Assembly: GCA_006384855.1 (NCBI GenBank)
Contig: VCJN01001342.1
Location: forward strand, 1-64,000
Direction of reading: 5' to 3'
Source: Tetraselmis striata
Taxonomy: Eukaryota > Chlorophyta > Chlorodendrophyceae > Chlorodendrales > Chlorodendraceae
Length of the DNA: 64,000 nt
Shown: in pieces, positions 13,159-24,158 of the stretch
Layout: every line of letters begins with the position of its first letter
Position numbering within the stretch: the first letter of the stretch is position 1
Made by a program: the position numbers and the translations under genes
The notes under the pieces: model-generated
Told to the model about the DNA's origin: nothing
Databases searched by the model: none
Seen by the model: the letters and a program-made list of their open reading frames with translations, nothing else

Positions 13159-14271
13159 ATGAGTGATGCGCACACGGTTCAGAGTCCGGGCCACGCGAGC
13201 ACGTGTGTGTGTAGGTGATCCTCGGACGTGCTGTGCAGCTTCAGCAACGGGATGGGAGACGAATCTGCGCCGTCTGATGAGGCAGCGAGCACGCTCTCGA
13301 GCGGCCACCAAGCTCAGGACCCCGAGGAAATCTCTTGCGAGCAAGGCCTCCTGGTGAGCCCGGGTGATGCACCGAGTGCCCCGCGATGAGAGGGCACCCT
13401 GGTCCGCAGCCAAGCATGCGATACCACGCACTGTGCGGTGCACCCCCTTGCTCACCTCACCCACTGTGCCGAAGACCATGCCCGTGTACTCCGACATATC
13501 CAGGATGTCTCGAAGAGGACCCTTCTGTCCGGGCTCTGTGTTGTGCCACGCCGCGTCCCGCGCAGCCAACCCCCGTTGTATGTCGCCCAACAGGGAGCGC
13601 TCAAACCGATCCACAGCCGTGGCCCGGGGCACTGAAGTGTACTTGACCCCGTACCGCATAGTCTTGAACTCTAGCAGCGTGGACTTCAAGCTCCGGGGAT
13701 CATAGCTCCCGGTCACGACGTTGAACGCTGGAAGGGAGAGCTCTGCGTCCGGCACTAGGTCCTTGAGTTCATCCCGGGGTACGGTGTTGCCGAGAGGCAC
13801 TGCCTGCTGGAACAAGTCATCCACCTCCCGCCGTACCGCGATACCTAGGTCGTGAACACAGTGATCGCGGAAGGCATCTGCGATAGCGTCGTGCTGTACA
13901 CGCCAGTGAGCGTCTCCAGGCGCCGGGAGGTTCATGAGCGCGTCGCCGTATAGATCAACAATGACGGGGTTGTGCTCCGTAGAGGGCAGAATAATCTGGC
14001 ACCCAACCACCGGGGCCAAGCACGGGCTAGGCAGAAAGAAGTACCCGGCAGCGACCTCTCGCAGCTCATGCGGAGTCATGGCTGTCCGCGCGGTGGGGAT
14101 GGCCACTGTCCACATGCCTGACGCCGCGTCGAGCTGGTTGAACAAGATCCGTTCCCTACATGTGGCAGGGAGAGCGCACACCTCATTTCGAAGCCGGGAG
14201 TTGTTGGCCTGGTCTAGAAATGCCGTCAGCTCCTTTTGCGAGCCCGACGCAGCCTCCACTTCCCGCTCCAT
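13123..14271 (-). mobile_element. LINE-like ORF, post-reverse-transcriptase region only
   Basis: An intact 382-codon frame. The order DAASGMWTVAIPTARTAM, then an acidic DLYGDAL, then VQHDAIADAFRDH and REVDDLF matches the region after the reverse transcriptase in algal LINE proteins (SGxWLxxIPT ... GDHAL ... RHDxI ... E). The usual CCHC cysteines of that region are missing, and no reverse transcriptase is present upstream (14272-14570). Either a 5'-truncated insertion or a stand-alone derivative. A decayed paralogue lies at 35941-37203. The identification is by pattern only. Confidence 0.4.
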
Positions 14272-14289
14272 CTGGCGTGCATCTGGTAT

Positions 14290-15260
14290 AGGCCCGGGTG
14301 TAACAACCCGGGTCCGTAGTCGCTATATGACAAGACAAAGCGCGATTGCCACTTTCGGGCTGCGGGCTGATGACCGTTTCAGCGACGCTCTTTGTACGCG
14401 CGCACGGCCGTTCGCAGGTTCGATTCGCCGTCGGCACATTTCCTCATGGTGAGGCGGGTCCTCCGCGAACCACGGTGCGCGGACTTAGCGGGCTTTTTTC
14501 CTTCCTAGGACTTTCCGTGCATTCTCTATACGCTCTCCCTGTAACCATCAACATACTTGCTTACAGGTAGCGGGCGCGGGTACGACCAAGTACCGCGCAC
14601 ACAATTTACAGTCACACTGACCTTATGTACTGCGCCCGTATACTGCGAGTTTTGCGCATTTTCTTGCTGTCTGACCGGAAATTTCCGTTTTTTGTGGGGT
14701 TACAATAGCGGGCGGGTGTCGTCGCTGATTTTTGAAGCGCATACGCCAAGCGCGGCCATGGGCTCGCGATGCAAGATAGCCGCAAGATGACCCCGCATGT
14801 TTTCAGAGTAGGGCAAACTAGGCAAAGAAATGCCCTAGATAACCCTAGAAACACACCGCATACATGCATGCAATGTAACGCATTTGCATATGGCAAGTTG
14901 TTAGTAGCATTTAACCAATGCTAGATGTAAATGCGCATATGCCCACCATACGCCATCGCATTCATTGTGCGACTATTAGGGGCGGCTAGCTTGAGGGAAG
15001 ATGAGGATACATGCCCACAGGGCGGTAATTAGTTTGGCGACATGTGGCGTGCGGCCTGCGCCGGCACTGATAAAGACCCGCCCGTTCATTACTTTTGACG
15101 CCTGTAGTAGGTGATAAATTGCATACAAATACAATCACTTATTATGTGTCCCAATTAAGCATTTCAGTTCATTTATTGACGTACCGGGCCTCATACGCAA
15201 TGATCACTTGTCGCGCGCGGTGTGCAGTGCCAACCTGGTGCTACTCGTCAACATGTTGTA
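14290..15260. other. Intergenic, no gene seen
   Basis: No coding pattern on either strand. A 'ggttcgattc' B-box-like string at 14417-14426 prompted a tRNA check, but the flanks do not fold into a cloverleaf. Confidence 0.5.
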
Positions 15261-15265
15261 TTTTG

Positions 15266-15430
15266 GGCCCCGGGACGGGACTGGCACAAGTGAAACCCTT
15301 GCAGCGTCTCTACGACGGCCGTTTAGGCAGCCATCCAGTTACGGAAAGCCCTGGGTAGGTGACTCTCCGTTATATTCAACAAGCAAATTGCCGAAGCATT
15401 CTGCAAGACTAATCGGATCACCGTCTAAAA
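15266..15430 (+). repeat. Dispersed repeat family A, copy 1
   Basis: The ~90-bp core runs from 'ccccgggacgggactggc' through 'cttgcagcgtctctacgacg' to 'tacggaaagccctggg'. It is followed by a less conserved tail with 'caacaagcaaattgc' and 'ggatcaccgtctaaa'. Other copies: 20472-20690 (+), 40552-40650 (+), 62590-62765 (-). No coding sequence. Possibly a SINE or the tail of a larger retroelement. Confidence 0.75.
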
Positions 15431-15754
15431 CACTGCCATCAAAATACCCGGCACCGCCCACGAAAGGTCCGCCCTGCCCGTTTGGGCGTCGGCCGATCGA
15501 GTAATGCGAGTTGGGGCAAGCCCCATCCCTCGGAGACAAGCATTTCGAGAGTACGATACATGTGCAACAAAAAAAGCAATGTGAGGGAGGGCCCGATGCC
15601 ATAGCTGGAAAAATTTCCCATTCCCAGTAAAATCCATGGCGCGGTGAAGGGAAGGGGGGACCCCACCCAAAACCAAGGCGGTAAAGTCCTCAAGTGCTGA
15701 CGCAATAACTGATGACTACTAACAAAATCCCTAGGGATTAGCTAATCTCCGGAA

Positions 15755-16459
15755 CTAACAAACCCAAATTATGGCGATGACACCCCACCGCGAGCACTCC
15801 ATCAACATAATTATGTTCGATAGTCTCAGGTTCACCTCCGCCATACATGCATGGCAGTGTTCAAGGAACCGCTCAGGCATGGCATGAATCCGGGCCAATC
15901 GGCGGGCAGTGGGATGTACTCGTCGGGTGCGTACTTGTATCATAATGTGCATTCCGGCCACAACCCCCGCGGGCGGGACACCCACGCCGTACTGTCAGTG
16001 GCAACGGGTTTGACAAATATAACGCATGGACATATATACCCCAGGTTTTAATGCGTGCTAACGCTGCCAACGGTTCGTAACGCGCGCACACCGATGCCTT
16101 TAGTTTAGCGGCGTCGCGCGCGGCTCGTGACCTCCACTCAAGTGCAAGGTGCGCCCCCCCAGCTAGCCCTACGTTCGCCCTAGCTAGTCGAACCACCGCG
16201 CAGTCCCCAACGTCCACGTGTTCGGGCGCGCCTGACTTGGCTGAGCTACTTAATGGGTTAGACATGTATTCAAGTCGAATGCTTTAAGGAACTCCCGAGC
16301 CCGGGCCGCAGCGGCCGTAGCCTCTATGGGCGCAATATCCAATTCCTGCATCATCGGTACAGTGGCCACCCCATGGGAGTGTTTACCCACCCCAATAAGG
16401 CGCCGCAAGCACTGATTGAGTACGATTTGAAATGTATTTGCGCCGCTAGTTCTAACCAT
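15755..16459 (-). mobile_element. LINE remnant, C-terminal region
   Basis: Two or three minus-strand frames together carry LINE post-reverse-transcriptase features: CLRRLIGVGKHSHG and ELDIAPIEATAAAARARE (16250-16459), LEWRSRAARDAAKLKASV (15873-16265), and PERFLEHCHACMAEV (about 15850), which resembles the terminal zinc knuckle. Frame changes between the pieces show it is decayed. It is a different family from the 13123-14271 ORF. Confidence 0.45.
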
Positions 16460-16816
16460 ACCCCATACTTCACACCCGTAACTAAGTTACAACCGGTAGT
16501 ACACATGTATTAAAGACAAACACACGTGCATTAGTAGGAATTAGCGACTAGGTCCCGTCCACCGACTAATACCGAGTCGAGCGCCTCAATGGCGCGTTTA
16601 CTCTTCTTAACCCGGTCGTCTGCTATGTGCCGCATACCTAAATGTTAACGAGCATTTAACCACCCTCGGGTACAGTGCGTAATGACGTGAGCGTCATGAT
16701 CATCATCGATACGAGGACGCACCATGAATTCACATGTGGCCGCGTATCATTGCACAGTAGTCGCAGTTTGCGTATCATATTGTGTTTTAGACGGTAATAC
16801 TTATCCCTTCACCCAC

Positions 16817-17302
16817 CCGCCACACCGGTTCCCCGGGTACTCGCTAAATGAAATCCTCCCGGGGTTTAAGCTGTGTACAGCGGGGTCACAATCCCGAGCT
16901 GCAACTACCGAAACGACTGCGAATAGTGATTAGTATCCGGTTGATACAGTCAAATATAACGTCATTTGATCAAAGCTCGGAGCCCACGTGACCACCCGTC
17001 TCGCCAACCCATCCCGCCCCACCGATGCCAATCGAACACACCGGCCGGCACCTTCACGCGCATACCGCGGTAGCAGCGCGCTAACGTAGGCATATGGTGG
17101 CGTTCAGGTGCCTCGTCTTGTGTGTCGCGGGCAGGGATGGGGCTGGCGGCGGGATGATGAGGGAGGAGCGCGAGCGGTCACGTGCTAATACTACGCACGT
17201 AGCGCGTGCCACATAGCCAAAAAGCGTTGCCAGCTACACATCTCGGATTTGAGACCCGTTTACGGTCTTCAGAAACGAGTACCTACGCGAACCGGTGTGG
17301 CT
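16817..17302. repeat. 486-bp dispersed direct repeat, copy B
   Basis: Partner of 4241-4726, same orientation, no gaps. It ends just before a GC-rich stretch leading into the duplicated upstream region of the 18.6-kb gene. Confidence 0.85.
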
Positions 17303-17595
17303 GCCTGGGTGGACCCGACGACCGTCCACGACCCTCTGAATCGCGAGCCCCCCCTCCACCTCCATCCCCGGTTGGGGATGGGGGCGGGGCTTGTGCACGG
17401 GTGGGACCTTGGCAGCCCTGGCCCCGCCCATGCTGCCACTGCCGCGGAGGACCAGGGCGAGCTGGACACCAACGTCTTAAGTCGTTGCCGGTCCGGTCAA
17501 CTTCTCATTCGCTGTTCGTTGAGCACCCTCCCCCTTCCTGTCATGTCGGCGCCTCCGCCCATTTTTTCGTTTCATATATCGTCGTTATTATCGTT

Positions 17596-17925
17596 ACCGC
17601 AATACCGCCGGCATCCCGCAACGAAACCCGCCACATGTCGAGGGGACGCAGGACGTCTCGGTGCAGCCCAACTTCCCACTTGACACCCGTTGTCCCGCAG
17701 CGGGCCGTAAGGTGCAGAAAGTTTCCAGTCGCAGTCTCCAAGCCATAAACGACCATGCATGCGATAGATGCGCTAGTAAGTACTAGCTAGGCGTGCACGT
17801 CAGGTCGCTACTGAACGTCCTTGCGGGGCCTCGGGCCGCCGAGGGGCGTGACGGCGCAGAGGGAGGCCATACTTACGGGTACGAGTATAGCAGGGCGGGG
17901 GCGGCTCCACACTGCGCGGGGCGCG
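17596..17925. repeat. Tandem upstream duplication, first copy
   Basis: Resembles 18225-18537 in the same orientation with substitutions and small indels. Shared blocks include 'gcaacgaaacccgccacatg', 'aggtgcagaaagtttccag' and 'gaggggcgtgacggcg'. Copy 2 ends 27 bp before the first ATG of the gene starting at 18565, so the duplicated unit is probably promoter plus 5' UTR. Confidence 0.75.
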
Positions 17926-18224
17926 CGGACACCAGGATGCCATGTGGCATGCAGCTTACTCAGTAGCACGGATTTGTACCCACACATAATGTTATATTAT
18001 TGACGCATGTAGTACTACTCCTAAACTCGTACCTGTACAAAGTACGGGGCGAGATAATAAGCTCAAAAAATGATGAAGCAAGAAAGCTGCCCTGTAAGTA
18101 AGACCTGTCCCAGGTACCTGGTCTTTAACGGGGCGGGGGACGTGGGAGGGGGGGGCGGGGGCGTGGGCTGGCACCGAAACCCGCCGTTGTTTTTTTACGG
18201 CAAGTCGTTATCATGGATACACCT

Positions 18225-18537
18225 GCTTTACCGTTACGCCGGCATGCCGCAACGAAACCCGCCACATGTCGAGGCGGCGCGGGACGTCTCGGTGCGGCCC
18301 AACTTCCCGCTTGACACCCGTGGTTCCGCAGCGCACCGTAAGGTGCAGAAAGTTTCCAGCAGCAGTCTCCAATCCAGAAACTACCCTGCAGGCGGTGAGC
18401 CAGGCGTGTAGGTCAGTTCGCTACTGAACGGCCTTGCGGGCCGCGGGCGCCGAGGGGCGTGACGGCGGAGAGGGAGGCCACGCTTACGGGCACGAGTAGC
18501 AGGGCGGGAGCGGCTCCACGCTGCGCGGGGCGCGCTT
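18225..18537. repeat. Tandem upstream duplication, second copy (gene-proximal)
   Basis: Second copy of the block at 17596-17925, about 300 bp downstream of the first. It lies directly upstream of the first exon at 18565, so it most likely contains that gene's start site and leader. The spacer between copies has no gene. Confidence 0.75.
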
Positions 18538-18564
18538 ACCGCCGAACCTGGCGAGCGCGCCGAG

Positions 18565-21500
18565 ATGGCGGACGCTGCTGTGCCCCAAGATGAAGGACGT
18601 CGCGCTGTGACGGATCCCGATGCGCAGCTAGAGGAAGCGGCGCCGGCGGAGGAGGCTCTGGAGGAAAGCTCTACGGGGCAGTCAGGCGGGCCGGAGGTCG
18701 AGGAGCCGGCGGCAGTTTTGGGAGGAAGATTACACTGAGCAGGACGCGGAGGCCGAGAGGCCGGCGGAGGTGGAGGCGGGCGTATCTCGCGACGTGGGGG
18801 GTGTGTCTGAGGAGGGCGGAAGGGGCAGACCGGCCGGCGACGAGGTGGGAGCGGCCGAGGGCCCAAGAGATGCGGAAGCGGAGGATTCTGGGGACTACGT
18901 CGCCGAGGGGCGGAGGGATGCGCTGATGGGGGACGGTGGGGCGGTTGGGGGCGAAGGGAGAGGCTTCAGGTCTGAAGGAGTCGCCGCCTGCTGCTGGCGG
19001 TGAGGAGGCGACACACGCTGATGGCCTGCCTGCGGGGACAGGCGCTGACAATGGCAGTGACGGTGGCGGTGACGGTGGCGATGCAGCGCAGGTGGCTGGC
19101 GACAGCAAGCAGCTGCCGTCTGCCGCTGAGAGGCAGGGGGAGCCCTCAGTCATCGAAAGCTTTTCTCCCTTGGTCCGCAATGCCGTGGAGGTCCAGTCCC
19201 CTGGGGGGGTCACGCCTGGGCCCCTGGGGGACGCCGCCGCGGCGGAGCAGGCGGTGGCGGATGTGGTGAATGATGTGGTGGCAGCGGAGGAAGGTGCGGA
19301 GGCTGGCTTTGGCGCCGAGGAGGCCGGGGCTTCAACTGTGCTGGAGTCGAGCACGGAGGGCGCTGAGCGAGTCGCTGATCACGGCGAGGCGTCGCTGGCG
19401 GACACCGGCTTCCTGCGGCCTGGCGAGCTGGCTGGCACCAACATGCCGGCGCTGGGAGCCGAGGAGGGCAATGGGGATGGCGGTGCGGGCAAGCCCGTGG
19501 AAGTGCAGCCGGTGCAGGTATTTCAGGAGGAGGCATCTCCCCCCTCATCACCACCTTCATCATCACCATCATCATCATCGTCATCATCGGCTGCGGCACC
19601 GGTCGGGTCTGCGCAGGCGCTGCAGGACGGCATGCGGCGGTCAGATGAGGGCGTGACGCTGTCGCCGCCGGCATGGGAGGGCACCGCCTCGCCCCCAACC
19701 ACGCTCTCGCGCACCCGCCGCCCCGCCAGCGCCTCCCCCGGCGCCTCCTTCCGCCCCGCCAGCGCCTCGCCGGCGCGGCTGGCCGCGGGCTCGGGCGCCA
19801 TGGCGGTGCGCGGCCGCCTGGCGGCGTCCACCAGCCGGGAGGCGGTGCTGCGGCAGGAGGCGGAGATGGCGGCGGCGGACCTGGAGATCATGACCGCGGA
19901 GAAGGCGGCGCTGGAGGCAGACCTCGCGCAGGAGGCCGCCATGCGTGCAGAGCTGGAGTCGGAGCTCGCGCAGGTGAGTGCCGGCCACGCGCTGGCCGCC
20001 GACTCAAAGCACGCGCTGGGTTCCATCCAACGCATTCCCCGGAGGCCCTCAACCCATCCACAACCCCCATGCCACTACTCGTATCACTTTGTTGGTTGCC
20101 GAGATATATGTCAAACGGGTGCCGCCGCACCTACAAGAGCCCTTATTAAGGTACCTCCCGATCGCGCTGGCGTGCGACCTACAAGAGCATTTCATATTTT
20201 TTTCTTGAGTTATAACATTTTATATTCTATAAATATGGATGAAATTTCACGAAAGTTTCGTCTATATTTGACCTCTGGCAGCCTCTTCTTCTTATCCCCG
20301 CGCCGGCGCCCTCAATCCGTCATGTAGCTAAGCGTACTGCCGCGGCGCAAAGGAGTTTCCGAATCAGAATGTGCCCCACCTGACAAAGCCAGACTTAGAC
20401 GGTACTACAGCGGAGCTATAGCAACTGTCCGGATGGGTTGCATGGAATCCCGGTTTCTGGCCTGCGTTTTTTTCTCGCCCCCGGGACAGGACTGGCACCA
20501 GTGAAACCCTTGCAGCGTCTCTACGACGGCCGTTTTGGCAGCAATCCAGCTACGGAAAGCCCTGCCGGGTAGACGACGCTCCGCTAGAGTCAACAAGCAA
20601 ATTGCTGAAGCATTCTGCAAGACTACTTGAAGGCCAGTGACGGAATTTTCAACACTGTTGGATCACCGTCTAAAGCACTGGCTTGCGTTGCGGATGGAGT
20701 ATACATATGGGTGGAGATATATATTATATATATATATATATTATAATATATACATACACATATATATGTATATGTACATATATATGTATATATATCTGTG
20801 TGTATACATTTGTATATGTACTATGGCTCACATAGACTTTCGGTTGCTTGCAGCATAACTTTCTCCTCTTACATACGAGCACCGCATGTGGAATAGCATC
20901 ATCGCCCCTTCTGCGGACTGTGGCTGCCGTCACCTCGTCTGCAAGTGTACAGAGTTGTTCTAGGATGGCAAACCTAAGTCCTGGTAATGCGTAGCGCGCA
21001 GCTCACAGCTCCGTGTTGCTCGGGGTTTGCGCCTGTGAGGTGGCACAAAAAGCTGGCAGCCCATGCGGTCACGGGCTGGCTTGAACATATATTCACAGGG
21101 TCATTTAGGCTAAGAGCCACAAATCAAAGTTCATCCGCATTTTTCTATCCCGGAGCAGCTCTATTCCCTGAGCTGATTGCCCCCCCCCACCCCCCCAACC
21201 GCCGTCATCAGGTGCTGGACGAGCTGCAGGTGGAGCGCGCCGAGCCGTACAAGCAGCGCTGCCTGGAGACGGAGGCGCAGCTCAAGGTGGCGCTGGCGCG
21301 AGTGGGCGCGCTGGAGGAGGAGCTGCGCGGGCTGCAGGTGGACGCGGCGCGCGACCGCGCGGTGGCGGAGGTGGCGGAGCGCAAGCGGGAGGACGCGGAC
21401 CGGCGGCGCAACGTCGCGGAGCAGAAGGTGGCGGACGGCGCGCGGCTGTCGGCGATGGCGGCGCCCGCCAGGCAGGGCGGCTGCCCCACCTGCGCCATGG

Positions 21501-22414
21501 GCGGGCTGCCGCAGCTGGGCTACCAACCGGCGGCGCGGATGGCGCCGCCCAGCATGCAAAGCTACGCCCTGCCGCCGCCGCCGCAGCCGCCGCACCTGGC
21601 GGAGGAGGTGGCGACGCTCAAGGGGCGGCTGAGCCAGGCGGAGGCCACCAACGCGGCGCTCATGAAGGCGGAGATGGTGCGCAGCGGGCTCATGGACGAC
21701 CCGCAGGAGGCGACAGAGCGCCGGCTGCGGATGCTGGAGGCGGCGATGGGCTCGCCGATGGGCTCCCCCACGCGGCGGCGACAGTACGGCGGCATGCTGG
21801 AGGGCGCGTTGGGCATGAACGGCGGCGGCGGCGGCGGCCTGATGATGGGCGCGCAGCCAGGCATGGGCATGAACGGCATGACGGGTGGCATGATGGGCGG
21901 CATGAACGGCATGATGGGCGGCATGAACGGCATGATGGGCGGCGGCCACATGATGATGGCGCCCCAGCCCGGCATGATGATGGCGCCTCAGCAGGGCATG
22001 ATGGGCGCGCCCAGCCAGCGCATGCATTCCGCGCTGCAGCAGCTGGACTGGCAGATGGGCGGGGGCGGCGGTGGCGTCGGCCCGCAGGGCTACCAGCAGA
22101 TGGGCGGCTACGGCATGGGCTACGGCGCCACGCCTCGGGCGTACGCCGACACCGGGCGGGACTTCCACAACGAGGCGCCCCCGGCGCACAACGGCTCGGC
22201 GCGCTTTGAGCGCTCGCTGCGGGAGAGCATCGGCGGGGGCGGGGGCGGGGGCGGCCCGCCGACGTACCAGTTCAGCGGGCCGGCCGTGGCGCGCAACACG
22301 GACCCCAACCGCATGGACGAGGAGGCCCTGCGCCAGGCGCGCATGCAGTACCACAACGAGAAGATGCAGATCATGAACATGCAGCTGGCGCGGCAGCAAG
22401 CGGGCGACATGTAG
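18565..22414 (+). CDS. Acidic coiled-coil, Met/Gly-rich protein of unknown function
   Basis: Exon 1 runs from the ATG at 18565 to a GTGAGT donor at 19974; exon 2 is 21212-22414. Their junction is in phase. Exon 1 needs two frame changes (near 18715-18740 and 18925-18980), both in G-rich runs with acidic, Ala/Glu-rich composition on either side, so assembly indels are likelier than decay. Content in order: acidic low-complexity region; Ser/Pro stretch; an Ala/Glu-rich coiled coil (REAVLRQEAEMAAADLEIMT) continuing across the intron; GGCPTCAMGG; Met/Gly repeats (MMGGMNGMMGGMNG); a C-terminal helix ending LARQQAGDM. No family recognised. TGTAA at 22484-22488 lies 70 bp past the stop. Confidence 0.6.
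20472..20690 (+). repeat. Dispersed repeat family A, copy 2
   Basis: Longest copy: core plus tail, with about 40 bp ('...gacggaattttcaacactg...') that copy 1 lacks. Lies inside the intron of the 18565 gene. Confidence 0.75.
20705..20830. repeat. TA/CATA microsatellite
   Basis: Nearly pure alternating A/T with C/G interruptions, in the same intron, next to dispersed repeat A. Confidence 0.9.
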
Positions 22415-24158
22415 AGGACGCTGCGCTCGTTGCCTTTTGCGCCTTTTACCCCCACTCCTATCAGTATGTACGTATCGCTCCATTGTAATGTACCCAATTA
22501 TCCGCGCCGCTCCGTCCAATTGACGTGTAGAGAGCCTCTTCCTGCAGGGGTCCATGAAAAGGGGTGATTGGGGCGAATGTCGCAGCCTTCCATTCGCGCG
22601 GCGGGGCGTAGCCAATGCCGCTCCTCTTGCCCATCAGAAAATCCGCCCGATGATTGGCCCAAAGAAACACAGCGTCAACATCAACGGCACGGTCGCGTAG
22701 GAACGCCGTGCGTCGCAAGGGTAGAGCGCGCATTGTCTGGGCTCAAATCAATCAATGAAATTGAATTTGATTTGAGTTGGTCCATTTGGAGTTGGGGACC
22801 GCCGTTCGTCGTTTCGACTTCCATGCTGGAAAGCTGCTGGCATTCCTGAAATGCGATACAACTCTTTTCCCGGGCAAACCAGGCCAGCTGCCGTACAGCC
22901 CGGCCGCATGAGGCCGCATAGCGGGCTTAGGGTCGGCCGTAGCCCTTAGCAGTTAGCATGCAGCCAGCTGATGGCGAATCGATACATAAAGTCAATAATG
23001 AATCATGCGTGGCACACTCCACGCATCTACAGGCTTACCAACTGCATTCGAAACTCCGGAAACTCGCCCGATGGTCACAGCCGATCTAGCAAATGGGAAG
23101 ACACAATGACTGTCAACCTAAACCCTAATTCCTAAAACCAACTGACGTTCACAACGTCGCAGCAAAGGAGCAAGCCAAACCCGCCGGAGGGAAATAATAG
23201 CAATAGCGACCCGTGTGGCGTCGCCGGGCACGGAGTGGCGCGGGCGCGGTTGGGCGGCGGCGGAGGGGGAAGGGGGGGGTGGGGGGGTGAGGCAGGGGAC
23301 GAAGACGTCTGCCCCGATGCACTGTCATCTCGAAGATGATTTCACGACGAGATAGCGAGGCGTCTCCGAATGACGAGGTCCGTGATACAGACTCTTCCGG
23401 TTGCCATCCCGGCCTACTATGCACTCATCGGGCCGGCATAGCAGCGGTTCAGCCAGAGGGGCTGAACACTGACGCAAGCGCCCCGATGGCTGCAATGTCA
23501 CCTTGTGGATTGTGTGGAGCTATACTCCACCGGAAGGAGGAGGGGCTTGGGTACACATGAGGATGGCCGGTAACTTTGACTGTGATTTCACTCCGTGTTC
23601 CCGATAGTGGTTGGAGAAAGCATGCCCTTAGAGGAGCTCAGTCTTGAGCGAGCGAGTGGATGCGGCAGACTCGCACGCTGTAATCGATTTCAATCTCGAG
23701 GGACTTCAGTCTCAGCATGCCAACTCCCCGCCCTCCGGCACCCACGTGCCAACTATGATATCTATATACGCTATGAGTGCGTGTACGATGTGTACCTCAG
23801 GTCACGACCGTATATGTACGATATCACGCGGCCCTGTGGCAACCGTTGTGCCTCAGTCTCCTCGATTGTTGCACCCCAGCCAAGACGATCGATCGGCCCG
23901 CCTGCATGTTGGTTGCACGTAGGTGTCGGATATCATCAAACGCTGCGTCATTCGCTTCACGTCTGCCGTCTTGGGAATTGGCCAGCCATCCCATCTCCTG
24001 CTTCGTGTACCAACTTCTAGGTCGGCATAGACAGCTCTTCGCGCCCGTGGCACTTTGGTGGCTATGCCATGAATGTCCGGATCTCCGCCCATTGCTCCAA
24101 ATTCGTTATTTCCCCGGGTTGCCTTGCGGCCTTGTCAACTGGTGGGCGCAACAACAAC
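22415..24158. other. Intergenic between two genes that converge here
   Basis: Contains the 3' UTR of the 18565 gene and the 3' flank of the lipase gene. A G-rich run lies at 23260-23290. Telomere-like words (ccctaa) occur near 23120-23140. No gene is supported. Confidence 0.5.

Larger units (their letters stand above)
19974..21211 (+). other. 1.24-kb intron filled with repeats
   Basis: Far longer than the ~100-bp introns of most other genes here. It holds dispersed repeat family A (20472-20690), an AT-rich stretch (about 20200-20260), a (TA/CATA)n microsatellite (20705-20830), and a poly-C tract shortly before the 3' splice site. The host introns seem to tolerate insertions. Confidence 0.65.

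Noticed and set aside
14400-14440. Second B-box-like string (caggttcgattcgccg)
   Set aside because: The T-stem does not pair and no matching acceptor lies 5'.
21161-22615. 484-codon minus-strand open frame
   Set aside because: Shadow of exon 2 of the 18565 gene; His/Ala/Arg-rich reverse complement of the Met/Gly repeats.
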